Source: Oscillospiraceae bacterium
Lineage (GTDB): Bacteria; Bacillota; Clostridia; Oscillospirales; Ruminococcaceae
Direction: 5' to 3'
Length of the DNA stretch: 64,000 nt
NCBI GenBank assembly: GCA_021201235.1
Contig: JAJQFI010000027.1
Span: forward strand, 96,897-160,896
Every line of letters starts with the position of its first letter. Positions within the stretch are counted from its first letter, which is position 1. The position numbers and the translations under genes are program-made. The notes beneath the pieces were generated by a model. The model was not told the origin of the DNA, did not search any database, and saw only the letters and a program-made list of their open reading frames with translations. Shown here one piece after another: positions 1 through 7,813 of the stretch.

Positions 1-197
1 TTAATGATTTCACGGATGTCGCAGTTATAGAAGTCCGCAAGCTCGATAAGTGTACTTATGTCCGGCAGGTTGCTTCCCGTCTCCCAACGTGAAACCGTCC
101 TGTTCGATACATAGAACTTCTCGGCAAGCTGTTCCTGCGTGAGCCCCTTTTCTTTTCGGAGCTCTTTTAGAAAATCGCCAATTTTCTTCTGATTCAT
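1..197 (-). CDS. XRE-family transcriptional regulator, 3' end off window
   Basis: N-terminal part of a helix-turn-helix repressor; about 65 codons are visible and the rest lies beyond the left edge. I chose the ATG at 195-197 because a GGAAAGGAGGG ribosome binding site precedes it. Residues 5-60 form an HTH_3 fold, with 'LTQEQLAEK' as the scaffold helix and 'NRTVSRWETG' as the recognition helix. Any C-terminal dimerisation or sensor domain cannot be seen, so the regulon is unknown. A frame-shifted 82-codon reading through the same stretch is an artefact. Confidence 0.85.
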   Translation of the reverse strand, partial: MNQKKIGDFLKELRKEKGLTQEQLAEKFYVSNRTVSRWETGSNLPDISTLIELADFYNCDIREII

Positions 198-298
198 GTT
201 TTCCCTCCTTTCCTGCCACTAAGAATATCACTTCGGGCAGAAAAATAACACGACATAAAGCGAGAAATGCCATGTTATTGATAACTTTTCAATGTCTA

Positions 299-871
299 TC
301 AGTCCGCCGCTCGGGTTTTATTCGCCTTTTTCGTGAACCTGACAAGTTTTGCCCTGTCCAAAGCGACCATTATGGCGGGGATGAGGATGAGCTGGATGAT
401 GATTCCGGGGATTGCTTCAAGAACTGCACCTGAAATAAAGGCACTCCATGTGAATCTGTTGCCTCTGATGCCGAGAAGGATTATCTCGGCGACGCCCCAG
501 ACAAGTCTTCCGGCAATCATGGCGGCTATCAGACTGCGATACAGCGAAACTATGCACTTCCACTTGGATGCGGCATAGAGAATGCCGATTACTGCGCCAT
601 AGGTTGCAAGCTCAAATGCCATTGCAATAGCCGAAGGATAGAGCACCGGTCTGCCAAAAAGCAGGCTTCGGAGAAGCGGGGTTATAAAGCCGACAGCAAG
701 CCCGTGCTTCCAGTCGCAAATAAGCCCGCAGAGAAGCACCGGAATGTGCATCGGAAGAAGCATGTTGCCAATCTCGGGAATCTGCCCGGTCAGGAACGGG
801 AGAAGTAGTCCTATTGCTAAGAACATGGCGGATAGGGTCAGGTTGATGAGGCTTTTGTGGGATTTTGTCAT
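299..871 (-). CDS. ECF transporter S component
   Basis: A 190-residue, strongly hydrophobic protein with about six membrane segments. The N-terminal segment followed by 'LLPMHIPVLLCG' is typical of substrate-binding S components of energy-coupling factor vitamin transporters. Such proteins bind a vitamin or precursor and dock on a shared EcfA/A'/T module, which is not encoded here. The start is supported by AAGGAGT overlapping the end of the upstream acetyltransferase gene, so the two are probably co-transcribed and translationally coupled. The substrate cannot be told from the sequence. The last 15 residues are basic and cytoplasmic. Confidence 0.75.
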   Translation of the reverse strand: MTKSHKSLINLTLSAMFLAIGLLLPFLTGQIPEIGNMLLPMHIPVLLCGLICDWKHGLAVGFITPLLRSLLFGRPVLYPSAIAMAFELATYGAVIGILYAASKWKCIVSLYRSLIAAMIAGRLVWGVAEIILLGIRGNRFTWSAFISGAVLEAIPGIIIQLILIPAIMVALDRAKLVRFTKKANKTRAAD

Positions 872-879
872 TGGTGGGG

Positions 880-1656
880 TTACTCCTTATTCATATTGTC
901 TACTATTTCTGAAGGTTTGGCGGTCATTTCGACCCACGATGGGGCGAAACCGCTTCGGATGGCGTTCCTTGCCGACGGGATGTTTGACCAGGCACAGCAG
1001 TAGAACGGGACTTTGTCCATCGCCAGAATTTCAACTGCGAGCCTCGAAGTCAAAGCTGAGGCAACGCCTTGACGGCGATATTCAGGGAGAACGTCAATAC
1101 CTATCTGCCACATGCTGTCGCAGTCGGCGGAACAGCCTGCCAGAGCGACAAGCTCGCCTTTATCATAGGCTCCGACTCCCAAAACATCGAGCTCACGCCT
1201 CTTCTCACATAAGGCATTACGCCACTTATCAATATAAAGGTTCCGAAAATCCTCAGAAACGAGAATTCTTGTCTCGAACTTGCAGGACAAGGCTTTGAGC
1301 CTATTTACATCCGGAAGAAAGTACTCCGCCATAAAGCAGATTTTGGCATCAAGAGGTTTCAGGCTATCGCTCAGAATGTGCATGTTGGGCGTTTCAAAAC
1401 AGCTGTGGAAATTGTCCCGACTGCTGACATAATTGCTGACGACTTCTCGGCTTTCCGGCTTGACCATAGCAACGACGTTGTTGCCGTAGGAGACGAGATT
1501 ACAAACTATCGGCTCACTGTAATATTTCCTCGCCTGTTCACCCATTGCGGATTCAACTATCACCGGCTCGGCTTTGAGAAAATCATCCGGTTCACAGCCG
1601 ACATCCATAGCCGATTGTCGCATGGCGATATTCAGGATTTCTGAATTGGTGAGCAT
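880..1656 (-). CDS. GNAT family N-acetyltransferase
   Basis: A 258-residue protein with a C-terminal GNAT domain (about residues 140-250). The acetyl-CoA pyrophosphate loop is seen as 'PEYRRQGVAS' near residue 200, followed by the usual alpha-helix and a terminal strand. The N-terminal 130 residues resemble the extension of a clostridial GNAT subfamily of unknown substrate. Its ATG directly abuts the stop codon of ruvX, and its 3' end carries the ribosome binding site of the S-component gene. It therefore sits inside a leftward operon. The acceptor molecule is unknown. Confidence 0.75.
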   Translation of the reverse strand: MLTNSEILNIAMRQSAMDVGCEPDDFLKAEPVIVESAMGEQARKYYSEPIVCNLVSYGNNVVAMVKPESREVVSNYVSSRDNFHSCFETPNMHILSDSLKPLDAKICFMAEYFLPDVNRLKALSCKFETRILVSEDFRNLYIDKWRNALCEKRRELDVLGVGAYDKGELVALAGCSADCDSMWQIGIDVLPEYRRQGVASALTSRLAVEILAMDKVPFYCCAWSNIPSARNAIRSGFAPSWVEMTAKPSEIVDNMNKE

Positions 1657-2082
1657 TTACACCAGCCCTTTCTTCTTCCTGTACTCAAGATAGTTCTCAA
1701 GAATGAGGGTTGCGGCGACGGTGTCGATGACGGCTTTGCGCTTTTTGCCACGGACGTTGGTTTCGTTCAGAATGCCGATGGCTTCAACGGTGGTGATGCG
1801 CTCGTCCCAGAGGGCGGTTTCGATTTCCGAAAGTTCCGAAAGCTCACGGGCGAACTCACGGCACTTGTCTGCTCTTTCGCCTTCGGAGCCGTCCATGTTT
1901 TTAGGCAATCCGACGACTATAAGCTCAGTGCCGAGTTCGTGCGCCTTGTCAGAAATCTTTTGAAGAAGCTTCTCACGGTTCCATTCTGAGATAGTCCCGA
2001 CTGGAGAGGCGATGGATTCGCTCTTATCGCAGGAAGCAAGACCGGTTCTTGCATCTCCGTAGTCAACGGCTAAAATTTTCAT
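1657..2082 (-). CDS. ruvX: Putative pre-16S rRNA nuclease / Holliday junction resolvase RuvX (YqgF)
   Basis: A 141-residue RNase H-like nuclease of the YqgF/RuvX family, full length for the family (about 135-145). It starts with 'MKILAVDYGDARTGLA', where the first catalytic Asp lies in the DxGxxRxG motif; 'VVGLPKNMDGSEG' and the late 'WDERITTVEA' and 'VIDTVAATLIL' segments hold the other conserved acidic residues. Family members mature the 5' end of 16S rRNA and were earlier described as resolvases. It lies 11 nt downstream of the glucokinase gene and abuts the acetyltransferase gene. Confidence 0.93.
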   Translation of the reverse strand: MKILAVDYGDARTGLASCDKSESIASPVGTISEWNREKLLQKISDKAHELGTELIVVGLPKNMDGSEGERADKCREFARELSELSEIETALWDERITTVEAIGILNETNVRGKKRKAVIDTVAATLILENYLEYRKKKGLV

Positions 2083-2093
2083 CCTGAACAGTC

Positions 2094-3044
2094 CTACTTT
2101 CTGCTTCTGCCGAGGAATGCCGCGCCGATGATTCCGGCGTCGTTTCCAAGAGATGCACGAACGATTTCGGTATTGCGGGAGCCACGCTTGGTGTAGACCT
2201 CGTTTGCGACACGTTCCTTGAGAGGCACAAGAAGAGCGTCACCCTCGTTGCAGACGCCTCCGCCGATGCAGAGAACCTCCGGCTGGAAGATGTTGATGAC
2301 GTTTGCAATGCCGGTGGCAAGATATTTGATATACTTGTCGACGACCTCCTTCGCCGCCTCGTCGCCTGCTCTCATCGCGTTGAAGGCAAGACGTCCGGAG
2401 ACGTGGTCGCCCATCATTTCGTGCATTTTCGATTCGGGATGTTCAGCCATTGCCTCTTTCGTCATGCGGATAAGACCCGTTGCGGACGAGTAAATCTCGA
2501 AGCAACCGTGTCTGCCGCAGGTGCACAAGGGACCGTCGACCTCGATGACGGTGTGACCGAGCTCGGCGCCGGCATAGTTGAAGCCGGAGTAGATTTTGCC
2601 GTCGATTACGACTCCTCCGCCTACACCAGTTCCGAGAGTTATGCAGACTGCGCTGTTGGCGTTCTTTGCGCTTCCGGCAACGTATTCGCCGTATGCCGCC
2701 GCATTGGCGTCGTTCTCGGCGTAGATGGGCTTTCCGAGCTCGTTATAAAGAAGCTCGCCGACGGGGATGTCGTAGAAGTCGAGGTTGTTCGAATATTCGA
2801 TCATTCCCCTGTCGCTGTCGATGGTTCCGGGGGAGCCCAAGCCGACCGATTCGATATCGTCCATCGAAAGACCGGCGTTCTCGACAGCCTCGTGGGAGAC
2901 CTTCGCCATGTCTTTTATAATATTTTCTGCAGGACGTGGGCAGTTGGTGCGTGTGGTGGCACGGGCGATTATTTCGTAATTTTCATTTACGACACCGGCG
3001 ACGATGTTTGTGCCGCCGAGGTCGATTCCAATATAATATTTCAT
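2094..3044 (-). CDS. glcK: ROK family glucokinase
   Basis: A 316-residue sugar kinase of the ROK family. The N-terminal phosphate loop reads 'YIGIDLGGTNIVAGVV', the ROK zinc site is 'CTCGRHGCFE' near residue 165, and a glycine-rich ATP loop is 'LGTGVGGG'. It most likely phosphorylates glucose at O6. The start at 3042-3044 follows an AGGAG; an upstream in-frame start would place 18 unrelated residues in front of the fold and overlap the peptidase gene. It follows pepF and precedes ruvX on the same strand. ROK repressors are excluded because there is no N-terminal HTH. Confidence 0.9.
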   Translation of the reverse strand: MKYYIGIDLGGTNIVAGVVNENYEIIARATTRTNCPRPAENIIKDMAKVSHEAVENAGLSMDDIESVGLGSPGTIDSDRGMIEYSNNLDFYDIPVGELLYNELGKPIYAENDANAAAYGEYVAGSAKNANSAVCITLGTGVGGGVVIDGKIYSGFNYAGAELGHTVIEVDGPLCTCGRHGCFEIYSSATGLIRMTKEAMAEHPESKMHEMMGDHVSGRLAFNAMRAGDEAAKEVVDKYIKYLATGIANVINIFQPEVLCIGGGVCNEGDALLVPLKERVANEVYTKRGSRNTEIVRASLGNDAGIIGAAFLGRSRK

Positions 3045-3069
3045 TCTTAGATTGCTCCTGTTAAAATAG

Positions 3070-4872
3070 TTATCCCAAAAGCTCGTCGAGCTCGTCAATC
3101 AGGTCGCCGAACATCTTAAGAGCGTCGTTAATCGGCTCGGGAGAGTTCATGTCGACTCCGGCAATCTTGAGGAGGCTTATCGGGTCGGTGATCGAACCGC
3201 ACGAAAGGAACTTAAGATAGTTCTTCACCGCAGACTCTCCTTCCTTAATAATCTTCTGGGAAAGAGCTATAGCAGCGGAGAAGCCGGTGGCGTACTGATA
3301 GACGTAATAATTATAGTAGAAGTGAGGGATTCGCTCCCACTCGAAGGCGATTTCAGGGTCAACGGTGATGTCGTCGCCATAGTACTGCTTGTTGAGCTTG
3401 TAGTAGAGGTCGCAGAGATAGTCGGCGTTGAGGGTTTCTCCCCTTTCGGCGGCTTCCTTCGTCAGAAGCTCGAACTCGGCGAACATCGTCTGGCGGTAGA
3501 GGGTCGTTCTGAACTGCTCCAAGAAGTAGTTAATCAGATATGCACGTTCCTTCTTGTCAGTCGTCTTCGACAGAAGGTACTGCATCAGAAGAGCTTCGTT
3601 ACAGGTTGATGCGACCTCGGCTACGAATATGACATAGTCGCTGTAGCAAACGGGCTGGTTCTTCTGGGAAAGATATGAATGGAGGGAGTGACCCATCTCG
3701 TGGACGAGGGTGAATTCGCTGTCGAGGTTCTCCTTGTGATTCATAAGAACATAGGGATGGGGTCTTGCTCCGGCAGAATAGGCTCCCGAGCGCTTGCCTT
3801 CGTTCTCATAGACGTCAACCCAGCGGTTGTCGAAGCCCTCCTTGAGCATCGAGACATAATCGTCGCCAAGAATCTGCATTGCGTCCAAAATATCTTTCTT
3901 CGAGTCCTCATAGGTGACCTTTGCGTCGGCATCGGGGACGAGGGTTGTATACAAATCGTACATGTGGAGCTCGTCGACGCCCATAAGCTTCTTGCGGAGG
4001 CTCATATACTTGTGCATGTAGCCCATGTTCGAGTGGACGGCGTCGATGAGATTATGATATACCGAAGTCGGGACCTCGTTAGCGGAAAGCGCCATCTCGA
4101 GGGTGGAATTGTACTTCTTTGTCCTGCACATGAACATCGACTGCTTGACCTCGCCGAAGTAGAGAGAAGCAAAGGTGTTCTTGAACTGCTCATAGGTGCC
4201 GTAAAGCTTCTTGAAGGCATCTTTACGGAGCTCCCTGTCGGGATTCTCGACAAGTGCTACATAGGAGCCGTTTGTCAGAGGATGCTCGTTGCCTTCGCTA
4301 TCGACGGCTGAGGGGAACTTCAGATCGGTGCTCTCAAGAGTGCCATAGACATCGTCGGGGACTCCCCTTACCTGCTGGCTCATGGCGAGGATTGCCTCCT
4401 CAGCCGCTGAGAGAACGTGGTCCTTTTCGATTCTGATTCTGTTGATCGAGATTCTGTAGAGCTCAAGATCGGGGCAGGTCTTGTAGAAGCTATCTAATGT
4501 CTCATCCGGAATCGAGATAATTTCGGGGACTGCATAGGCGCAGGAAGCTCCGATGTCCTGATAGAGCATCATCATCTTCGAGTAGAAGTCCTGATACTTC
4601 GGCTCGGCGGTGTCCTGGTCGTATTTGCGCATTGCGTAGTTGGCGAGGCGGTTAAGCTCAAGAGTTATTTCGTCGTCGAGTCTGAAATACTCAAGTAATG
4701 TTTCGGCGCTTGCGGCAAGCTTGCCCTCGTAAGAGGCTAACTTTTCGGGGATGGACTTCGCCTTCTCCAAAGCTTCGAGCCACTTGTCGTCGGTTTCATA
4801 CAAATCACAGAGATTCCATGTGAATTCCTCCGGAACCTCGCTTCTTTTCGGCACGCTTCTTACTTCTGCCAT
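3070..4872 (-). CDS. pepF: Oligoendopeptidase F (M3 metallopeptidase)
   Basis: A 600-residue cytoplasmic zinc endopeptidase of family M3B, full length for PepF. The zinc-binding HExxH motif is in 'LVHEMGHSLHSYLS' near residue 390, with the third ligand Glu expected in 'FVAEVASTCNEALL' about 25 residues later. The N-terminal half is the helical oligopeptide-trapping region ('FTWNLCDLYETDDKW' is the family's start signature). It degrades short peptides. The ATG follows GGAGGAATGCACC. It is the first gene of the leftward run pepF-glcK-ruvX-GNAT-S component. Confidence 0.94.
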   Translation of the reverse strand: MAEVRSVPKRSEVPEEFTWNLCDLYETDDKWLEALEKAKSIPEKLASYEGKLAASAETLLEYFRLDDEITLELNRLANYAMRKYDQDTAEPKYQDFYSKMMMLYQDIGASCAYAVPEIISIPDETLDSFYKTCPDLELYRISINRIRIEKDHVLSAAEEAILAMSQQVRGVPDDVYGTLESTDLKFPSAVDSEGNEHPLTNGSYVALVENPDRELRKDAFKKLYGTYEQFKNTFASLYFGEVKQSMFMCRTKKYNSTLEMALSANEVPTSVYHNLIDAVHSNMGYMHKYMSLRKKLMGVDELHMYDLYTTLVPDADAKVTYEDSKKDILDAMQILGDDYVSMLKEGFDNRWVDVYENEGKRSGAYSAGARPHPYVLMNHKENLDSEFTLVHEMGHSLHSYLSQKNQPVCYSDYVIFVAEVASTCNEALLMQYLLSKTTDKKERAYLINYFLEQFRTTLYRQTMFAEFELLTKEAAERGETLNADYLCDLYYKLNKQYYGDDITVDPEIAFEWERIPHFYYNYYVYQYATGFSAAIALSQKIIKEGESAVKNYLKFLSCGSITDPISLLKIAGVDMNSPEPINDALKMFGDLIDELDELLG

Positions 4873-5076
4873 GGTGCATTCCTCCTGAAAAATATAATTT
4901 CGCCCAAGGGCGGTTAATGTCCGAAGGATATTTTACCACATATGCGATAAAAAATCAACCGTTGAAACGGGGGTCTTCAAAATTGAAATGAAAATCGAGA
5001 ATCGAAGAAATATCGAAAGAAATCAAGAGAAATCGAAAGAAAACGGGATATATTTAAAAAAAGTTCTCAAAAGGGC

Positions 5077-5105
5077 TTGACAATCGAAAATTCAAGTACT
5101 ATAAT
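5077..5105 (+). promoter_or_regulatory. Sigma-A promoter of rplM-rpsI
   Basis: TTGACA at 5077-5082 and TATAAT at 5100-5105 with a 17-nt spacer, a perfect consensus. It lies 80 bp upstream of rplM, inside the 313-bp gap between pepF and rplM. The rest of that gap upstream (about 4980-5045) is a purine-rich stretch with repeated ATCGAAAG/AAATC words and holds no gene that I can see. Confidence 0.9.
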
Positions 5106-5111
5106 ACGAAA

Positions 5112-5160
5112 CGTCGCTTGAAAAGCAAGGCTTTGTGCCCCGTTTCAAGGCGCAGAGTTT
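5112..5160 (+). promoter_or_regulatory. Structured rplM 5' leader (possible L13 autoregulatory leader)
   Basis: The transcript leader contains a stem pairing CGC-TTGAAA (5115-5123) with TTTCAA-g-GCG (5143-5152), nine pairs with one bulged G, and a smaller inner helix. Firmicute rplM leaders are known as L13-binding autoregulatory elements. I see the helix but cannot confirm a match to that family's consensus. Confidence 0.4.
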
Positions 5161-5185
5161 ATTAATTCCAATAGGAGGAAATTAA

Positions 5186-5614
5186 ATGTCAACATTTATG
5201 GAAAAGCCGCAGAATGTTGAGCGTAAGTGGTATGTAATTGATGCCGCCGGCAAGCCTCTCGGAAGAGTTGCCGCCGCAGCCGCTACCATTCTTAATGGTA
5301 AGAACAAGCCCACCTATACCCCTCACGTTGATTGCGGAGACCACGTTATCATCATCAACTGCGCACAGGCAGTTCTCACAGGAAACAAGATCAACAAGAA
5401 GGTCCTCAGATGGCACACCGGTTGGATCGGACACCTCAAGGAATACAAGTATTCCGACATGATGGAGAAGGAGCCGGAGAGAGCTATGAAGATAGCTGTC
5501 GAGGGTATGCTCCCCCACAATACCATCGGTGCCAACTCCGCCAAGAGACTTCGCGTTTACAAGGGTTCGGAGCATCCTCATGCCGCTCAGCAGCCCGAAA
5601 CCATCGAGCTTTAA
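5186..5614 (+). CDS. rplM: 50S ribosomal protein L13
   Basis: A 142-residue L13, the usual length. The protein opens with 'MEKPQNVERKWYVIDA' after a short Met-start extension and carries the conserved 'GKPLGRVAA', 'YTPHVDCGDHVIIINC' and 'GMLPHNTIGANSAKRL' segments. It binds 23S rRNA early in large-subunit assembly. The start follows AGGAGGAAATTAA. It is the first gene of the classical rplM-rpsI pair, 15 nt upstream of rpsI, and is driven by the promoter at 5077-5105. Confidence 0.97.
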   Translation: MSTFMEKPQNVERKWYVIDAAGKPLGRVAAAAATILNGKNKPTYTPHVDCGDHVIIINCAQAVLTGNKINKKVLRWHTGWIGHLKEYKYSDMMEKEPERAMKIAVEGMLPHNTIGANSAKRLRVYKGSEHPHAAQQPETIEL

Positions 5615-5629
5615 GAAGGAGGATGAAAC

Positions 5630-6031
5630 ATGTACGAATCTAAATCAGCATACTTCTATGGAACCGGCAGAAGAAAGAGTTCTGTCGCCAGAGTAAGACT
5701 TTATCAGGGTACCGGCAAGGTCACCATCAACGGTAGAGACATCGACGATTACTTCGGTCTCGAAACCTTGAAGCTTATCGTCCGTCAGCCTCTCAAGCTC
5801 GTCGGAGCAGAAGAAACCTTCGACGTTGTCTGCACCGTTGCAGGCGGCGGAGTTACCGGTCAGGCAGGCGCCATCAGACACGGTATCTCAAGAGCTTTGC
5901 TCCAGTATAACAACGAGCTCCGTCCTCAGCTCAAGGCAGCCGGCTTCCTCACAAGAGATCCTCGTATGAAGGAAAGAAAGAAGTACGGTCTCAAAGCTGC
6001 AAGACGTGCTCCGCAGTTCTCGAAGAGATAA
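5630..6031 (+). CDS. rpsI: 30S ribosomal protein S9
   Basis: A 133-residue S9. The conserved '[15 protein letters not shown]' N-terminus, '[19 protein letters not shown]' core and basic C-terminal tail ending 'QFSKR' (which reaches the P-site tRNA) are all present. It is preceded by AAGGAGGATGAAAC and co-transcribed with rplM. A rho-independent terminator follows at 6047-6080, closing the two-gene operon. Confidence 0.97.
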   Translation: MYESKSAYFYGTGRRKSSVARVRLYQGTGKVTINGRDIDDYFGLETLKLIVRQPLKLVGAEETFDVVCTVAGGGVTGQAGAIRHGISRALLQYNNELRPQLKAAGFLTRDPRMKERKKYGLKAARRAPQFSKR

Positions 6032-6046
6032 TTTTTTCACAAATCT

Positions 6047-6080
6047 AAACCTCAGGCACTTTGCTTGGGGTTTATTTTTA
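6047..6080 (+). terminator. rplM-rpsI terminator
   Basis: AAACCTCA (6047-6054) pairs with TTGGGGTTT (6065-6073), loop about 11 nt, followed by ATTTTTA. It lies 15 nt after the rpsI stop. Confidence 0.85.
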
Positions 6081-6156
6081 TCACCACAGGTCTTGCAGTT
6101 CCCTCAAAAAAGTGCTATTATAAGACGTACAAAATTGAGATTCGGGAGACAATAAG

Positions 6157-6519
6157 ATGGCTAATATTATTGCGGTTATATGGGATTTTGACAAGACGCT
6201 TGTGAGCGAGTATATGCAGACGCCGATTTTTGAGGACAATGGTGTGGATGGGAGCGAGTTCTGGAAGGAAGTCGACGCGTTCGCCGAGAATATCAAGAAG
6301 ACCGGTGTTCGGGTCAATGCGGACACATGCTACTTAAACTTTCTTATAAAGTATGCCCAAGACGGAAGGTTCAAGGATTTATCGAATGCAAAGCTCCGCG
6401 AATACGGGCAGAGGCTCAGGTTCTACAACGGCGTGCCGGAAATTTTCGACAACATAAAGAACGTCGTCGCGAATGAGCCGAAGTATCAGGAATACGGCAT
6501 CAAGGTCGAGCACTACATC
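6157..6519 (+). pseudogene. HAD-family hydrolase, truncated 5' remnant
   Basis: The first 121 codons encode the N-terminus of a haloacid dehalogenase-like phosphatase: 'VIWDFDKTLVSEYMQTPIF' carries the DxDxT nucleophile motif. The match to this kind of protein stops at about 'KVEHYI' (6519); motifs II-IV and most of the core domain are missing. From there the sequence continues as an unrelated gene in another frame (YjbR remnant, 6522-6896). The reading frame itself runs on to a stop at 6714 but those codons are an out-of-frame reading of yjbR. The junction looks like a deletion that joined two genes. Confidence 0.75.
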
Positions 6520-6521
6520 AA

Positions 6522-6896
6522 CCCTCTGTTTTCAAAAATCCTCAGACGCTCCGGCTCATTGAGCATGTCTCGGAAACATACGGCGATAAGCTTGAATTTC
6601 TTTGGGAAAAGTTTCCCGACAACGCCGTCTGGCGTAGAAAAGATACCGGGAAATGGTACGGAGCCATCCTTACAGTCGCCAAAAACAAGCTCGTTGGTTC
6701 CTCGAGTTATGTAGCAGAGATAGTAGACCTGCGGGTTCAGCCGGAAAAGCTGAACGAGCTTCTCGACAAAGAGCACTACTACCCCGGCTGGCACATGAAC
6801 AAGAAAAGCTGGTACACCGTCATCTTAGAGGACGAAATCCCCGACGAAGAGCTTTTTCAGCGCGTCAGGGAGAGCTTTGAGCTGGCGGTGAAGTGA
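6522..6896 (+). pseudogene. MmcQ/YjbR-family protein, 5'-truncated remnant
   Basis: In a frame different from the HAD remnant, a 124-codon open stretch encodes the C-terminal MmcQ/YjbR domain. It starts around 'SVFKNPQTLRLIEHV' and includes 'FPDNAVWRRKDTGKWYGA' and 'HYYPGWHMNKKSWYTVIL', all typical of this small fold of unknown function (suggested DNA binding). No start codon or ribosome binding site precedes it, so it cannot be translated on its own. The TGA is at 6894-6896 and a strong terminator follows. The N-terminal portion of the gene was lost in the same event that truncated the HAD gene. Confidence 0.75.
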
Positions 6897-6899
6897 TTA

Positions 6900-6933
6900 A
6901 AGAGCGACTGTGGGGTCGCTCTTGCTTTTTTCT
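6900..6933 (+). terminator. Rho-independent terminator
   Basis: AGAGCGAC (6901-6908) pairs with GTCGCTCT (6915-6922), then TTGCTTTTTT. The same sequence type recurs at 7735-7762. Confidence 0.85.
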
Positions 6934-6950
6934 TTGCCATATGCTATAAT
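6922..6950 (+). promoter_or_regulatory. Promoter of the MNT/HEPN pair, embedded in a terminator
   Basis: TTGCTT at 6922-6927 (inside the terminator's distal arm and T-tract) and TATAAT at 6945-6950, spacer 17. It lies 45 bp before the nucleotidyltransferase start. Confidence 0.7.
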
Positions 6951-6994
6951 CTTATCAGAAAGGTTTTTAAACTGTTTAAAAAGGCGGTGATAAT

Positions 6995-7336
6995 ATGTGT
7001 TCAAGGCATGATTTGGATATAATTCTTGACGAGGTTGCGAAGTCATATAGAAAAACCTATGGGAATAACATCACCAAAATTTTCCTCTATGGCTCCTATG
7101 CGCGAGGAGACTATCATGATGATTCGGATATTGACATTGTGGCTATCGTGAAGGGAGACAGGCTCGAGCTTCAGAATGAGCTCAAAAAAGTCTGGGATGT
7201 TTCGAACGACTTGGGACTTGAATACGAAGTTATCGTCTCCCCGACTGTCATTCCGTATGACGAGTTTGAAGAATGGAAGGAAGACCTTCCATACTATAGA
7301 AATATTGAAAAAGAAGGGATTGTTGTCGGTGGATGA
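6995..7336 (+). CDS. MNT-type minimal nucleotidyltransferase (probable antitoxin)
   Basis: A 113-residue nucleotidyltransferase of the MntA/NTP_transf_2 type. The catalytic GSxxRGDxxxxSDIDI motif is complete: 'GSYARGDYHDDSDIDI' at residues 32-47, with two metal-binding Asp residues. Family members AMPylate a paired HEPN protein. AAGGCGGTGATAAT precedes the ATG. The stop codon overlaps the GTG start of the HEPN gene, as expected for a co-translated MNT/HEPN module. The C-terminal helix is short, as in the minimal type. Confidence 0.85.
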   Translation: MCSRHDLDIILDEVAKSYRKTYGNNITKIFLYGSYARGDYHDDSDIDIVAIVKGDRLELQNELKKVWDVSNDLGLEYEVIVSPTVIPYDEFEEWKEDLPYYRNIEKEGIVVGG

Positions 7337-7727
7337 GTCGCATAGAAAAAGTTTGTCTGATTATCGCTTAAAATCAGCCGAAGAACATCTGATGTCTTCA
7401 AATCTTCTTTTGGAAAACGGTCTTTTCAAGGACTCCATCGGTCGTTCCTATTATGCGATGTTCGCTTCAGCAAGAGCGATTCTTGCTCTTGACGGTAAGG
7501 ATTTTTCAAAGCACGCCGGGGTCATTTCCTATTTTCAGAGAGAATACATCAAGACGCAAAAGTTCGACGTCAAATTTTCAAAATATCTGACATCGGCTTT
7601 TCAGGTCAGAAATCATGCAGACTATGATGACTACTATATTGTTTCAAAAGATGAAGCTGTTGAACAGTACGAAAAAGCCAAGGAGTTTTTAGAGGCTGTC
7701 AAGACTTATCTCGATAATATTGAATAA
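7329..7727 (+). CDS. HEPN domain protein paired with MNT
   Basis: A 132-residue all-helical HEPN protein (PF05168-like). It carries 'RLKSAEEHLMSSNLLLE' and 'GRSYYAMFASARAIL', the usual start of the fold, and 'FQVRNHADYDD', the R...ADY version of the C-terminal motif. No R-x4-6-H RNase motif is visible, so a ribonuclease function like that of HepT is not shown. I place the start at GTG 7329, which overlaps the upstream stop by eight bases and follows GAAGGGA. A longer upstream reading would simply be an out-of-frame copy of the MNT gene. Confidence 0.8.
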   Translation: MDESHRKSLSDYRLKSAEEHLMSSNLLLENGLFKDSIGRSYYAMFASARAILALDGKDFSKHAGVISYFQREYIKTQKFDVKFSKYLTSAFQVRNHADYDDYYIVSKDEAVEQYEKAKEFLEAVKTYLDNIE

Positions 7728-7734
7728 AAATTGT

Positions 7735-7762
7735 AAGAGCGACTTACGGGGCGCTCTTGCTT
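7735..7762 (+). terminator. Rho-independent terminator
   Basis: AAGAGCG (7735-7741) pairs with CGCTCTT (7752-7758), then GCTTTTGTTTT. It ends the MNT/HEPN transcript. Confidence 0.8.
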
Positions 7763-7785
7763 TTGTTTTGGGAGTATGGTATACT
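7757..7785 (+). promoter_or_regulatory. Promoter of GNAT gene, embedded in a terminator
   Basis: TTGCTT at 7757-7762 and TATACT at 7780-7785 with a 17-nt spacer, again with the -35 box within the terminator arm. Transcription from about 7792 rules out the in-frame start at 7757 and supports the ATG at 7814. Confidence 0.65.
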
Positions 7786-7813
7786 GAGTCAAAACGAGCT
7801 TGGATGTGATTGG

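Noticed and set aside
744..1298. Long plus-strand frame of 184 codons
   Set aside because: It is antisense to the S-component and GNAT genes, which have clear family motifs and ribosome binding sites.
2063..2320. 85-codon minus-strand frame across the ruvX-glcK junction
   Set aside because: Overlaps both genes in a different frame and has no features of its own.
3679..4311. 210-codon plus-strand frame
   Set aside because: Lies fully inside pepF on the opposite strand and is an effect of its codon usage.
7757..7813. N-terminal extension of the GNAT gene
   Set aside because: The in-frame ATG lies within the terminator and upstream of the promoter's -10 box.
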